From DSVQ01 sp964484765 (GTDB lineage: Bacteria; Planctomycetota; Planctomycetia; Planctomycetales; Planctomycetaceae), in NCBI GenBank assembly GCA_964484765.1, contig CAZAGI010000030.1, forward strand, positions 1 to 64,000: a stretch of DNA of 64,000 nt, read 5' to 3'. Within the stretch, counting starts at the first letter, position 1. Every line of letters begins with the position of its first letter. A program made the translations under genes and the position numbers. Shown one piece after another: positions 1 to 8,924 of the stretch. The notes beneath the pieces were generated by a model. The model was not told where the DNA came from and searched no databases. It was given only the letters and a program-made list of their open reading frames with translations.

Positions 1-145
1 GCAAACTCATCCCTATCTTACCAGCCCAGTCAAGTGGGTCTTCTGAATGGCCCTGTTGTCGCGTCAGGACATTGTTGCGGTCTCGCTGTTTGCGACGCAC
101 AATGATCGGCATTCACAGATCCATCGCCGTTCGAGGAGTTCGCGC

Positions 146-2536
146 ATGTCATCCCGTCTGCGTTCGCTGCTGGCCATCCTCGTCTTCTCGCCGGTCCCGT
201 TGTTCGCTGCCGATACGGCGTGGCCGAAGGTCGCCAAGGTCGAAGCCCAACCCCTGGCCGCAAGTGTCGAACGGTTGATCTCCGCACTCGACTTTGTCGG
301 CACGCCTCTCGCGGCGAAAGACCGGGGCGAACTGGAATCGGCCCTCAAATTCACGGACGACAAGGAAAGCCTTGCGGCCGTCCAGAAAATTCTGGACCCG
401 CTGTGCGTCGCGGCGGTGATCATCAATCCCGAAAGCCGCGTGTCAGTCGTGGAAGGCCCCGTCAAGAAAGAGCTGATTCAACAAGGTTGGCGGACGTTCC
501 TCGTAAAAGTTCACAACGAAGCCGGCGTCACCGCACCGCTCAAAACGGAAAGTGTTAACCTGCTCCCCGTCTACGAACGCGGCAAAGGGGCGCGCGAGCG
601 GCCAATGACCGATCAGAAACTCGTGCAACCCAGCGATGTGCCGCACCGGTTTCTCGATGCCGTCGTGTTTGGCAATCAACCGTTGAAACCGACCTTGTCC
701 GGTCTCGAACTCGAATACCGCGTGCTGCAGCTCTACAGTCGCGACGTCGGGAAACGCGAAGCGCAACTGGGCTTTCATGTCGGACAAGGAACGCAGGATC
801 TGGGATTCCGTAACAGTGTGCCGATTCTCTTCGAGTGCCTGCCCGCGGTGCAGGTCACGTTCGGTGTGAAAGATTTTGATGGCACCCCCACCACGGCGGC
901 GTTTGTCATTCGCGACAAGTTCAATCGCGTCTATCCGAACCCTGCGCGACGGCTCGCCCCGGACTTCTTCTTCCACGATCAGATTTACCGGGCCGATGGC
1001 GAAACGGTCGCGCTGCCGCCCGGGGAATACACCGTGACGTCGATCCGCGGGCCGGAGTACCGGTCGCAGACGCAGACCATCACGGTTCCCGCCACCGGAC
1101 AAGCCAAGGCGGAGTTCCAACTCAAACGCTGGATTCATGCCGCGAATCGACAATGGTTTTCGGGTGATCACCACGTCCACGCTGCGGGATGTGCTCATTA
1201 CGACAGCCCGACCGAGGGCGTCGGCCCGGAAGACATGCTGCGGCACATCCTCGGCGAAGACCTCAACATCGGTTGCGTCCTCAGTTGGGGTCCGTGCTGG
1301 TACACGCAGAAGAAGTATTTCGAAGGCAAAACCTCGGCACTCTCGAAGCCGGATTATCTGATGCGGTATGACGTCGAGGTCTCCGGATTCCCGTCCTCAC
1401 ACAGCGGGCATTTATGCCTGTTGCGGTTGACCGAAGACGATTACCCCGGCGCAGAATTCCTCGAACAATGGCCCAGTTGGACGCAGCCGGTGCTGGAATG
1501 GGGCCAGAAACAAGGGGCGGTTGTCGGATACAGTCACAGTGGCTGGGGCCTGACGTTGCCGGACATCATGCCCGATGGTTCGCGACAGTTTCACAAGCAA
1601 CCGTGGGGCGGCGCCCCCGCGGGATGGCCCGGCAAAGCCGCCGACAAACTTCCGGATTACGCCATGCCGCCGTTTGACGGCATTGGTGCCAACGAATATG
1701 TCGTCACCGCGGCGAACAATGCGTGCGACTTCATCTCCGCCGTCGATACTCCCGCGATCTGGGAACTCAACGTGTGGTATCACACGCTCAATGTCGGGCT
1801 GAAATCGCGCATCAGCGGCGAGACCGATTTCCCGTGCATCTACGGCGACAAAGTCGGCCTCGGCCGCATCTACGTGAAGATGCCCAAGGACAAACCGCTC
1901 GACTACGACGAATGGGTGCTCGGCGTCAAAGACGGACGGAGCTACTGCGGCGACGGCCTCAGCCACATCTTCGATTTCGCGGTCAACGGCCTCGGCGTCG
2001 GCGAGAAATCAGCCAACGGAAAAATCAGTCAGATCGATCTTGCACAGCCGGGCAAAGTCGACCTGACTTTCGAAGTCGCCGCGCTGCTGGCGGAAGAGCA
2101 GACGCCGCAGACCCAGGCCATCCGCGCCAAGCGGCTCGACGAAAAACCGTACTGGCATCTTGAGCGCTGCCGCATCGGCGACACGCGGACGGTGCCGGTC
2201 GAGGTGATCGTCAACGGGCAGGTTGTCGGTACGAAAAACATCGTGGCAGATGGATCGACCCAACCGCAACGGTTTAAATTGCCGATCGAAAAATCGAGTT
2301 GGATCGCCGTGCGGATTTTGCCGTCGGTGCACACGAACCCGGTGTTCGTGGAAGTCGGCGGGCAACCGATCCGCGCCAGCCGCAAGAGCGCGGAATGGTT
2401 ACGGAAAGCGGTCGACGTCTGCTGGAGCCAGAAAGAACGCCGCATTCGCGCGGAGGAAAAGGAACCCGCGAGAAAAGCCTATGATCAAGCCGCCGCATAC
2501 TACGAGGACGCGATCAAAACGAGCGCGGCGGAATAA
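146..2536 (+). CDS. Secreted PHP-domain (CehA/McbA-like) metallohydrolase-like protein
   Basis: A 796-residue protein. The start at 146 is chosen over the longer frame from 47 because GAGGAG lies just upstream and because a hydrophobic signal peptide (LRSLLAILVFSPVPLFAA) then sits at the N-terminus. The centre (about residues 340-520) carries SGDHHVHAAG followed by an acidic and histidine-rich region, as in PHP-type metal-dependent hydrolases of the CehA/McbA kind. About 330 residues precede it, including a carboxypeptidase-regulatory-like beta region (PPGEYTVTSIRGPEYRSQ). The C-terminal 250 residues look like a beta-sandwich. Export is inferred from the signal peptide; the substrate is unknown. 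It stands alone, and a dispersed 27-nt repeat follows its stop codon. Broad family likely, reaction not assignable. Confidence 0.75.
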   Translation: MSSRLRSLLAILVFSPVPLFAADTAWPKVAKVEAQPLAASVERLISALDFVGTPLAAKDRGELESALKFTDDKESLAAVQKILDPLCVAAVIINPESRVSVVEGPVKKELIQQGWRTFLVKVHNEAGVTAPLKTESVNLLPVYERGKGARERPMTDQKLVQPSDVPHRFLDAVVFGNQPLKPTLSGLELEYRVLQLYSRDVGKREAQLGFHVGQGTQDLGFRNSVPILFECLPAVQVTFGVKDFDGTPTTAAFVIRDKFNRVYPNPARRLAPDFFFHDQIYRADGETVALPPGEYTVTSIRGPEYRSQTQTITVPATGQAKAEFQLKRWIHAANRQWFSGDHHVHAAGCAHYDSPTEGVGPEDMLRHILGEDLNIGCVLSWGPCWYTQKKYFEGKTSALSKPDYLMRYDVEVSGFPSSHSGHLCLLRLTEDDYPGAEFLEQWPSWTQPVLEWGQKQGAVVGYSHSGWGLTLPDIMPDGSRQFHKQPWGGAPAGWPGKAADKLPDYAMPPFDGIGANEYVVTAANNACDFISAVDTPAIWELNVWYHTLNVGLKSRISGETDFPCIYGDKVGLGRIYVKMPKDKPLDYDEWVLGVKDGRSYCGDGLSHIFDFAVNGLGVGEKSANGKISQIDLAQPGKVDLTFEVAALLAEEQTPQTQAIRAKRLDEKPYWHLERCRIGDTRTVPVEVIVNGQVVGTKNIVADGSTQPQRFKLPIEKSSWIAVRILPSVHTNPVFVEVGGQPIRASRKSAEWLRKAVDVCWSQKERRIRAEEKEPARKAYDQAAAYYEDAIKTSAAE

Positions 2537-2540
2537 CGCC

Positions 2541-2567
2541 CATCACCGCCCGGAGCGCCAGCGACGG
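2541..2567. repeat. Dispersed 27-nt extragenic repeat, copy 1
   Basis: It begins four bases after the stop of the PHP-domain gene. It matches the stretch at 8826-8852 at 24 of 27 positions, around the shared core CCGGAGCGC-AGCGACGG. Both copies follow directly after a stop codon, which suggests a REP-like element or a mobile miniature repeat of this genome. Confidence 0.6.
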
Positions 2568-2643
2568 ATTCCTTTCCGGAATCGCTATCACAGAACCTTG
2601 GTTGGCGGGGTTCTCGATCCGAAACGCCGTTCGGACGTGATGC

Positions 2644-2880
2644 CTATTCTGCTAATGTGAACTTCGGGTCGGGTGTCGGCAGCAAGACCTCGCTCGATTG
2701 CAGCGTGGACGGACATTGCGACGGGGCCGAGCCGATTTTCGTGCACTGCGTAAAGCACTCGTTGCAGGGGATGTCTTTCGCAAATCGAGTGCCGTCGAGG
2801 CATCGGCAGGGACCGCATCCGGAGATCGCCGCTGTCGCGAGCAAACTGGCTGTGACCGCCATTCGCAGAGACTTGCCCAT
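2644..2880 (-). CDS. Small cysteine-rich lipoprotein
   Basis: A 78-residue reverse-strand protein starting MGKSLRMAVTASLLATAAIS, followed by GC. This is a short basic N-terminus, a hydrophobic stretch and an ISGC lipobox, so a lipid-anchored exported protein is likely. The mature part has a CGPCRC cluster and CNECFTQC, eight cysteines in all, suggesting disulphides or metal binding. A longer frame exists upstream (to 3141), but it would put the signal peptide inside the protein, so the internal start is preferred. No family is recognised. It lies in an otherwise empty 580-nt interval; only the lipoprotein signal and cysteine pattern argue for coding. Confidence 0.5.
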   Translation of the reverse strand: MGKSLRMAVTASLLATAAISGCGPCRCLDGTRFAKDIPCNECFTQCTKIGSAPSQCPSTLQSSEVLLPTPDPKFTLAE

Positions 2881-3118
2881 GACCCAGAACCTTTCAACAA
2901 AACCCGCAATTAATTTCCGCCGAGCATGACAGGCGAGTTCACGGCGAACCACCGTCGGCTTCATGGTAGGCCTCGACGGGGACCAAACGCAATTGCCGTT
3001 TACGCAGACTTTGCAGATTACCCATTGTTTCAGGAATGGGAAACCGAGTCTGTGTGATGCTCTCGCGTCCCCCCGCAGGAGCCGGCGTTCGCGCTCCAGG
3101 CTGGGCGGCTGGCAGGAA

Positions 3119-3715
3119 TTACTCCGCGGCGCGTTTCCCAACCAGAGCCCGTTTCAGTGGCACGCTGTAGAAGTAGAGCAGATGTTCGCTTTCGTCCTGC
3201 TTGGAGACCCACTCGGTTTTGCGGTCCGGGATGAGGCCGGGGATGTCGAACTCGTGGGTGACGATGCGCGCCCCTTGCGGCAGTTTTTCGAGCTGGGGAA
3301 TCAGCCGCGTGTTGAGCTCCGGCAGCAGGAAGAGACACACGACGGTCACCTTACTGAGATCCGCGGTGAAGATGTCCTGATCGCGGATTTCGACCAGATT
3401 TTCGACCTTTTCCGCGGCAACTTTGGCCTTCGCTTTCGCGACCCAGACGGGATCGATTTCATAGCCGATCCCTTTACATCCGTAGGTCTTCGCCGCAGCA
3501 ACCGGAAAGCGGCCGTCGCCGCAACCGAGGTCCACCACCACATCGTTCTTCGTGACTTTCGCCTGCTTCAGAATCTCATCGACGACATCCTGCGTGGTGG
3601 CGTAATAACCGACGTCGGGTTTTTTCTTGGCAGACGCCGGTGCCTGGTCCGCGCCGCTCGCCATCGTGGCGGCTGTCAGCAATAAGAAGCCCGCGAAAAC
3701 CAAAAACGCTTTCAT
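3119..3715 (-). CDS. Exported class I SAM-dependent methyltransferase-like protein
   Basis: A 198-residue protein with an N-terminal signal sequence (MKAFLVFAGFLLLTAATMAS) and then a Rossmann methyltransferase domain. Motif I is VVDLGCGDGRFPVAAA, and an acidic end of beta-2 (IGYEIDP) would bind the SAM ribose. The start at 3715 is chosen because it gives a clean signal peptide; the open frame extends upstream to 3844 through repeat sequence. Exported SAM-binding proteins are unusual because SAM is cytoplasmic, but this domain layout recurs in planctomycete and cyanobacterial proteins. Substrate unknown. An inverted repeat separates it from the co-oriented permease gene upstream. Confidence 0.7.
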   Translation of the reverse strand: MKAFLVFAGFLLLTAATMASGADQAPASAKKKPDVGYYATTQDVVDEILKQAKVTKNDVVVDLGCGDGRFPVAAAKTYGCKGIGYEIDPVWVAKAKAKVAAEKVENLVEIRDQDIFTADLSKVTVVCLFLLPELNTRLIPQLEKLPQGARIVTHEFDIPGLIPDRKTEWVSKQDESEHLLYFYSVPLKRALVGKRAAE

Positions 3716-3769
3716 TCGCCCGATTCCTGAATGGAGAAAATAAGAGTTCAACGGAGTGCAGTCCTTCCG

Positions 3770-3891
3770 AAGTAGCCCTGTCGCTCCGCGACAGGAAAGC
3801 CAATCCAATACCGAGCATGATTTGTACGACGGTCTCCGTTTCATGTCGAACGATCACCCGGCTTTCCTGTCGCGGAGCGACAGGGCTACTT
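3770..3891. repeat. Perfect 32-bp inverted repeat with 58-bp spacer
   Basis: Arms at 3770-3801 and 3860-3891 are exact reverse complements of each other. Each arm also contains its own hairpin, CTGTCGC-TCC-GCGACAG. The right arm overlaps the end of the permease gene and supplies its last lysine codon and TAG stop. The element lies between two genes read leftward, so its RNA could fold into a long stem and attenuate transcription. It looks like a REP-type or miniature mobile repeat. Confidence 0.8.
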
Positions 3892-5292
3892 GGTTGGCTG
3901 TCCGCGGTCCCACCATGAGGTCACGAAATACACGGGCATGGCAAGCGCGATCAGCATGCCTAGCAGCGGCAGAAGCGGCCAAGCATAATCAGCGGCTGAC
4001 CACAGCGCCCATGCACTCGCGATGATGAACAGCAGCGGCGTCAACGGCGAGAACGGCGTGCGGAACGGCCGCGGCAGGTCTTTGTCCTTCCAGCGCAGGA
4101 TGAAAAACGCCAGGCCCGTCAGCAGGAAAAAGCTCCAGAACGCCGGAGCCGATCCGGCGTAGAACGTATCAAATCCGCCAAAGTAGCGATCCCACGGAAT
4201 GGCTTTGAAGCCGATGGATGTCACCACCGAATTGAGCGCTGTTCGACCCTGGTCGGTCGCCAGCACCAGAACCATCGCGACGGTGATGACGCCTTGCAAC
4301 AACAGCGAGGCAATCGGCGATTCCTGGTGAGTGTATTTTCCGAGCCAACGAAACGCACGGTGATCGGCTCCGACAGTGGCGTGCAGTCGCGCGACGGACA
4401 GAATCAACCCGTTGACACCGCCCAATGCCGACACGGCGACCAGCCCATTCATCGCAAATTCACCCCACGGACCGAGCCACAACCCTAACGCTTCGGCAGC
4501 GGGTCGTTGGGAGTGCTGCAAGCCCGATAATCCCAACGTGCGGAGATAGGCCAGGTTGATGAGCCCGTAGATCACGACAATCACGCCAATCCCTCCGAGC
4601 AGCGCCCGCGGGATGTTACGCCGGGCATCGCGCACCTCGGCGGCGACGAACGCGGCATCACTCCACCCACCGTAAGCATAAAGAATGAGCAGCAACGCCA
4701 GCGGCCAGCCCGCGCGTTTGGCTTCAGGATCCACTGGTATCGACCAATCGGTGGCCGTTCCCGCACACAGCCCGGCGGCGATGATCGCCGTGAGGCCCGC
4801 CAGTTTCGCCGCCGTCAACGCATTCTGCAGCCACGCACCGGGACGCAACCCAAGCATGTTGATCGCGGTCATCCCGGCAATGAAGACGATGGCAATCCAC
4901 GGCTGCGCGGCGGGATCCAACTTCCCCATCGCCGCCAGATGCTCGGCCCCAATGAACGCCAGTGCCCCGATGCTGCCCGTCTGGATCACGAACAATTGCG
5001 TCCAGCCGAACAGGAAGCCCAGCCACGGCCCGAACGCGCGCGTGAGATAGTTATAGTCTCCGCCCAGCCGCGGGTATGTCGTCGCCAGCTCTGCATACAC
5101 CAGCGCTCCACACAGGGAGATCACGCCGCCGAGAATCCACAGCCCCAAGCTCTGCCACCAGGTATCGACCTGCTGGGAAATCAGCGGCGCGGTCTTATAG
5201 ATCGAACTGCCGATGACGATGCCGACAATCAGACTGACCGCGTCAGTCAAACTCAGCAACGGTCGCGGCGAAGGATCAGCAGGTGTCGACAC
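3886..5292 (-). CDS. APC-superfamily amino acid permease
   Basis: A 468-residue integral membrane protein with about 12 hydrophobic segments. The first helix carries the substrate-site signature SLIVGIVIGSSIYKTAP (GxxIGSGIF-like), and PRLGGDYNYLTRAFGP follows helix 2-3, both typical of the amino acid-polyamine-organocation superfamily, LAT/AAT-like branch. It probably moves an amino acid across the inner membrane by exchange or proton symport; specificity is not readable. Length is normal for the family. The last residues (QPTK, stop) are encoded by a dispersed inverted repeat, so the original C-terminus may have been slightly different. Confidence 0.9.
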   Translation of the reverse strand: MSTPADPSPRPLLSLTDAVSLIVGIVIGSSIYKTAPLISQQVDTWWQSLGLWILGGVISLCGALVYAELATTYPRLGGDYNYLTRAFGPWLGFLFGWTQLFVIQTGSIGALAFIGAEHLAAMGKLDPAAQPWIAIVFIAGMTAINMLGLRPGAWLQNALTAAKLAGLTAIIAAGLCAGTATDWSIPVDPEAKRAGWPLALLLILYAYGGWSDAAFVAAEVRDARRNIPRALLGGIGVIVVIYGLINLAYLRTLGLSGLQHSQRPAAEALGLWLGPWGEFAMNGLVAVSALGGVNGLILSVARLHATVGADHRAFRWLGKYTHQESPIASLLLQGVITVAMVLVLATDQGRTALNSVVTSIGFKAIPWDRYFGGFDTFYAGSAPAFWSFFLLTGLAFFILRWKDKDLPRPFRTPFSPLTPLLFIIASAWALWSAADYAWPLLPLLGMLIALAMPVYFVTSWWDRGQPTK

Positions 5293-5430
5293 GAATCAGG
5301 AATTCCTCAAAAACGTCGGCCTCGGATGCTAATCCACCCGCCGCCGCCGCGAAAGGACACCGCAACCGAAGGTTGTGTTCCGACGAACACCCCGGCGCGG
5401 TATGGTAGGTACGGCAAGGGAGATGATGCG

Positions 5431-5643
5431 ATGATGAGCGCCCAGCAACTGGAAATCTATCGTCGAATGACGACATCTGAACGGTTGGCGTTTACGCTGC
5501 GGATGATCGAAGAAAATGAGCCGTATTTGTTGCACGGTCCACCCGAAGTCGTCAAGCGGCGGTTCGAACTGCTGGAGCGACAAAACAACGAGCGAAATGC
5601 ACGGCTGGTGGAAGTGTTGTATCGCAAAGCGGATGTTCCATGA
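5431..5643 (+). CDS. Small conserved protein paired with a nucleotidyltransferase remnant
   Basis: A 70-residue, charged, helical protein (MMSAQQLEIYRRMTTSERL) with GGGAG about ten bases before the start. Its TGA overlaps the ATG of the next frame (ATGA at 5640), so the two were translationally coupled. Small helical proteins of this kind are often encoded just before AbiEii-like nucleotidyltransferases in planctomycete and cyanobacterial genomes. Since the partner is broken here, this may be an orphan. An antitoxin role is only a guess from position. Confidence 0.6.
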   Translation: MMSAQQLEIYRRMTTSERLAFTLRMIEENEPYLLHGPPEVVKRRFELLERQNNERNARLVEVLYRKADVP

Positions 5644-6022
5644 GCGAGATCATTTCAACGCTGCGCGAAGTAACGGCTGCGTTGATCAGGTTGCAGAAAT
5701 GCCCCTCATCAAATTCAATCTGATGATCTGGGGGAATGCCGTGGCCGTAGATGTGTTTTTGGCGGAAACTCCGTTCCTTGAGTCCGCGATTGCACGGCGT
5801 GAGCGAACTCAAATTGAGGATGTGGCGGTCGATGTTGTCACCCCGGAAGATCTGATTCTTCCGAAAGCGATCGCACGACGTCCCCGCGATGTTGGTGATA
5901 TCATTGATGTTCGATTTACTCAGGGCAACCTCGACGAAGCTTATTTGCGAAGGTGGGCCAGCCAACTCGGGATCGCAGCGCAATTCGAGGAAATCTGGCA
6001 GGAAACAACGCCGCCAGCGTAG
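5640..6022 (+). pseudogene. Degraded AbiEii-like nucleotidyltransferase
   Basis: The frame opened at 5640 reads MSEIISTLREVTAALIRLQ, a typical N-terminus of small nucleotidyltransferase-like proteins, then stops after a few more codons. The frame that follows gives FNLMIWGNAVAVDVFLAETP and a C-terminal part with VVTPEDLILPKAIARRPRDV and DEAYLRRWASQLGI, matching the C-terminal half of the same family. The expected GGSxAS and D-x-D catalytic core between them is absent. So the gene appears to have lost its core by deletion and changed frame. The ending is well preserved, which suggests a fairly recent event. Confidence 0.65.
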
Positions 6023-6051
6023 AAATCACGAGTTCCAACGGAGGGATGCTC

Positions 6052-6834
6052 ATGTCGTGTGCGCTGTGGCTGACGATCGCCGTTGTCGGTGCCGAGCCGG
6101 TGGCAGAAGCCGCGGCAGATGCCGCCCTGGCGGTTCGCTGGGCAGCAGTTTCCGCGGAGGCGCGGACGCTTGCCGAAGAATTCCGCACCGCCGACCATTG
6201 GCAAGCACGGTCCACGGTGGCGAAGAAGCTCCAGCAGCGCGGTGACGAAGCGGTCACGGCGTGGTTGCACCTGCTCGAACAGGAACCGGACGACCGACGG
6301 GTCCACAAGGATGCGTTCTATCATTTTCGGATACAGGCTCCGAATCATCCCCGGCTGCGGGAATACGTGCTCCGTTGCGGCTTGAATTCCACGAATTCCG
6401 CGATCCGCTACGAGAGCCAGTTCCACGCAGGGACACAGCACTGGACCGACGCTGCTCCCACGCTTCGACGGCAAATGACCGACCGCAATAGCGATGAGTG
6501 GACGCGGTTCGTCGCCGCGAAATCGCTCGCGGAACTGGGGGAGACGCAATCGCTCGGCGTGTTGATGGAGGCCGTTGGACATGAACGCTACATGCCTCGG
6601 CATTTCGGCAACATCGGCTTGAAAGCCCTGTGCGGAAAGGATCTCACAGACTTCGGTTACGAATACGGCGAAGGGGCGTTCGTCTCCGGCGGCCGGGAAG
6701 CCATGTTGATGAACCCCGATCCGTTTTTCGAAGCCGACCGCAAAGCGAAACGCTTCACCGCCCTGCGCGATTTTCTGCAATGGTTGCAGAAAGAAAAGCC
6801 GGAATTGTATGACGGGTTGGTGACGCGGTTTTGA
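6052..6834 (+). CDS. HEAT-like repeat protein, probably exported
   Basis: A 260-residue protein. The start at 6052 follows GGAGGG at a good distance. The N-terminus (MSCALWLTIAVVGAEPVAEA) is hydrophobic and could be a short signal peptide. The rest is helical, with TRFVAAKSLAELGETQSLGVLMEA resembling a HEAT/PBS-lyase repeat, and a C-terminal helical cap. Such proteins act as protein-binding scaffolds; no enzyme motif is seen. It is co-directional with the small gene 18 bases downstream. Confidence 0.65.
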   Translation: MSCALWLTIAVVGAEPVAEAAADAALAVRWAAVSAEARTLAEEFRTADHWQARSTVAKKLQQRGDEAVTAWLHLLEQEPDDRRVHKDAFYHFRIQAPNHPRLREYVLRCGLNSTNSAIRYESQFHAGTQHWTDAAPTLRRQMTDRNSDEWTRFVAAKSLAELGETQSLGVLMEAVGHERYMPRHFGNIGLKALCGKDLTDFGYEYGEGAFVSGGREAMLMNPDPFFEADRKAKRFTALRDFLQWLQKEKPELYDGLVTRF

Positions 6835-6852
6835 TCGCGGAGGACGAGGTCC

Positions 6853-7116
6853 ATGGTTACTCGCCGGGAAGCGGATCGAGTCTTCCGCGAATGTCTGCCA
6901 CCGCATCTGAGACGCGCGTGGAAAAAAACTCGGATTGCCTGGTTTCAAACGTTGACAATGAACGAGAGGTTCCGTTTTCTCGGGCTCGTCCAGCAAACTA
7001 TTATTGATCGTCACGGTGAGTTTCCCAGACCGTTGCCGATCAAGCGGCGCTTCCCGCATACCGATCCATCGCAGATACAAATCATCAGTTTGCCGAAATC
7101 AAAGCGGCTTCGGTGA
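6853..7116 (+). CDS. Small basic hypothetical protein
   Basis: An 87-residue protein rich in Arg and Lys (MVTRREADRVFRECLPPHLR) with GGAGGACGAGG upstream of the ATG. The layout (helix, then QTLTMNERFRFLGLVQQTII) resembles the small helical protein at 5431, whose TTSERLAFTLRMIEENE occupies a similar place, so the two may be distant relatives. No functional motif is recognised. Confidence 0.55.
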   Translation: MVTRREADRVFRECLPPHLRRAWKKTRIAWFQTLTMNERFRFLGLVQQTIIDRHGEFPRPLPIKRRFPHTDPSQIQIISLPKSKRLR

Positions 7117-7230
7117 CCCCGCTAATCGCAAGCGAAGATTCGTGGACTGTAACCCAGTGTTCCTGTCCGCTCGAATTCGTGCTATCTTCTTCCCCAGCGG
7201 CGGGTTAACGGATGTGGACACCCTGCCGAA

Positions 7231-8820
7231 ATGAAAACCCTCACGGACGATGCGACGATGCCCCTGCGTGTGTACAACACTCTTTCCCGTCAGAAGGAAG
7301 ACTTTCAGACCGTTGAACCCGGCCGCGTGAAGATGTACCTCTGCGGCCCCACGGTCTACAAACCGGCCCACATCGGCCACATGGTCGGTCCAGTCATCTT
7401 CGACACCGTCAAGCGGTTTCTGACGTACAGCGGCTATCAGGTCACCTGGGTCGTCAACATCACCGATGTCGACGACAAGCTGATCAACAAAGCCCGCGAA
7501 CTGAACACCACCGTCGATGCCCTCGCGAAGCTGATGACGCAGGACTACTTCGACAATCTCAAAACGATGGCCGTCGACGGGATCGATCATTTCCCGTACG
7601 CCACGCAGCACATCAAAGAGATGCAGGAAATTATTTCGATCCTCATTGACAAGGGATATGCGTATCCGCTCAACGGCGATGTCTATTTTGAATGCACGAA
7701 GGACGCCGATTACGGCAAACTGAGCCATCGCAGTCTCGATGAAATGCTCGCCGGGACACGGGCCGAGACGCTGGACGGCAAGCATCACCCCGCCGACTTT
7801 GCGTTGTGGAAGGGCTCGAAACCCGGCGAACCGGCATGGGATAGCCCTTGGGGACCGGGACGCCCCGGCTGGCATATTGAATGTTCCGCGATGGCCCGCA
7901 AAATCCTCGGCGACGAAATCGACATCCACGGCGGCGGTCTCGACCTGATGTTCCCGCATCACGAGAACGAACTCGCCCAGTCGGAAAGCTGCACCGGCAA
8001 ACCGTTCGCCCGATACTGGCTGCACAACGGCTTGATGCAAGCCAGCGGCCAAGCGGGCAAAGTCGGCGGCGGCCACAGCAAACAGGGCGATCTCGTCGCC
8101 GATCAAGCCTCGCAGGAAGCGAACAAGCTCGCCGGTTCCAAGGGAGCCGCGTCGGTCAAGGAACTCTTCAAGAACCACGATCCCGAAACCGTGCGGTTCT
8201 TCCTGCTGGCGACGCACTACCGCAGCCCGATCGACTTCGGTGACGAACGCCTCGCAGAAACCGGCAAAAGCCTCGAAGGTTTCTACCGCCTTTTTGAAAC
8301 CTACGAGCGCATCACCGGCAAATCGTTCTACACTCTCACTGCGCCAACCAGGCGCGATGCCGTAATTGCTGCTGACAACCTGACTCTGCGTTCTGCTGAA
8401 CTGCTTGGCGACGTTGCCGAATTGAAGTTCCGCTTCCTCGATTCCATGGACGACGACTTCAACACCGGCGGCGCGGTCGGCGCATTGTTCGATCTCCGCA
8501 AAACCCTCAACGCCTTCATCGGCGACAACAAACTCGACCAAGGCACGCCCTCCCCGGAGAACGTCGCGACACTGACCGCGGGCATGACGGTGCTGAAAGA
8601 ACTGTCGCAACTCCTCGGCGTCTTCCGCGAAGCCAAGACCAAGGCGGGCGGGCAGGACGACGGTCTCGTCGATGGTCTGATGCAACTGATCCTGCAAATC
8701 CGGGCCGATTCCCGCAAAGCCAAAAACTTCGCGGTCGCCGACCTCATCCGCACCAAGCTGACCGAACTGAAAATCACCGTGGAAGACCGCCCGGATAAAA
8801 CCCTCTGGCGACGGGGGTAG
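7231..8820 (+). CDS. cysS: Cysteinyl-tRNA synthetase
   Basis: Class I synthetase of 529 residues that charges tRNA-Cys with cysteine using ATP. It has the HIGH motif at residues 47-50 (AHIGHMVGP), zinc ligand Cys38 (YLCGPTVY), IECSAMA with GGGLDLMFPHHENE for the other zinc ligands, and a C-terminal helical domain. The KMSKS loop is degenerate: NKLAGSKGAASVKELF, preceded by a Gly/Ala-rich insertion. I recall a similar form in other planctomycetes. The start could instead be 7258 (MPLRVYNTLSRQKE), which matches the usual family N-terminus; neither start has a clear Shine-Dalgarno. Confidence 0.96.
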   Translation: MKTLTDDATMPLRVYNTLSRQKEDFQTVEPGRVKMYLCGPTVYKPAHIGHMVGPVIFDTVKRFLTYSGYQVTWVVNITDVDDKLINKARELNTTVDALAKLMTQDYFDNLKTMAVDGIDHFPYATQHIKEMQEIISILIDKGYAYPLNGDVYFECTKDADYGKLSHRSLDEMLAGTRAETLDGKHHPADFALWKGSKPGEPAWDSPWGPGRPGWHIECSAMARKILGDEIDIHGGGLDLMFPHHENELAQSESCTGKPFARYWLHNGLMQASGQAGKVGGGHSKQGDLVADQASQEANKLAGSKGAASVKELFKNHDPETVRFFLLATHYRSPIDFGDERLAETGKSLEGFYRLFETYERITGKSFYTLTAPTRRDAVIAADNLTLRSAELLGDVAELKFRFLDSMDDDFNTGGAVGALFDLRKTLNAFIGDNKLDQGTPSPENVATLTAGMTVLKELSQLLGVFREAKTKAGGQDDGLVDGLMQLILQIRADSRKAKNFAVADLIRTKLTELKITVEDRPDKTLWRRG

Positions 8821-8825
8821 ACCTC

Positions 8826-8852
8826 CATCACAGTCCGGAGCGCAAGCGACGG
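8826..8852. repeat. Dispersed 27-nt extragenic repeat, copy 2
   Basis: It matches 2541-2567 at 24 of 27 positions and, like that copy, starts a few bases after a stop codon (cysS). Confidence 0.6.
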
Positions 8853-8924
8853 GCGAATTCTCGGGAACTTTGTCGTGATCAAAACGTCCTAACCGTGGAT
8901 TTCACCCTTCGGCAGGAGTTTCCC

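Noticed and set aside
5355..5385. Hairpin-like CCGCAACC-GAA-GGTTG as a terminator
   Set aside because: Short stem, no T-run, and it lies upstream of a gene rather than after one.
7099..8697. 532-codon reverse-strand open frame
   Set aside because: It lies wholly opposite cysS, and no domain was recognised in it.
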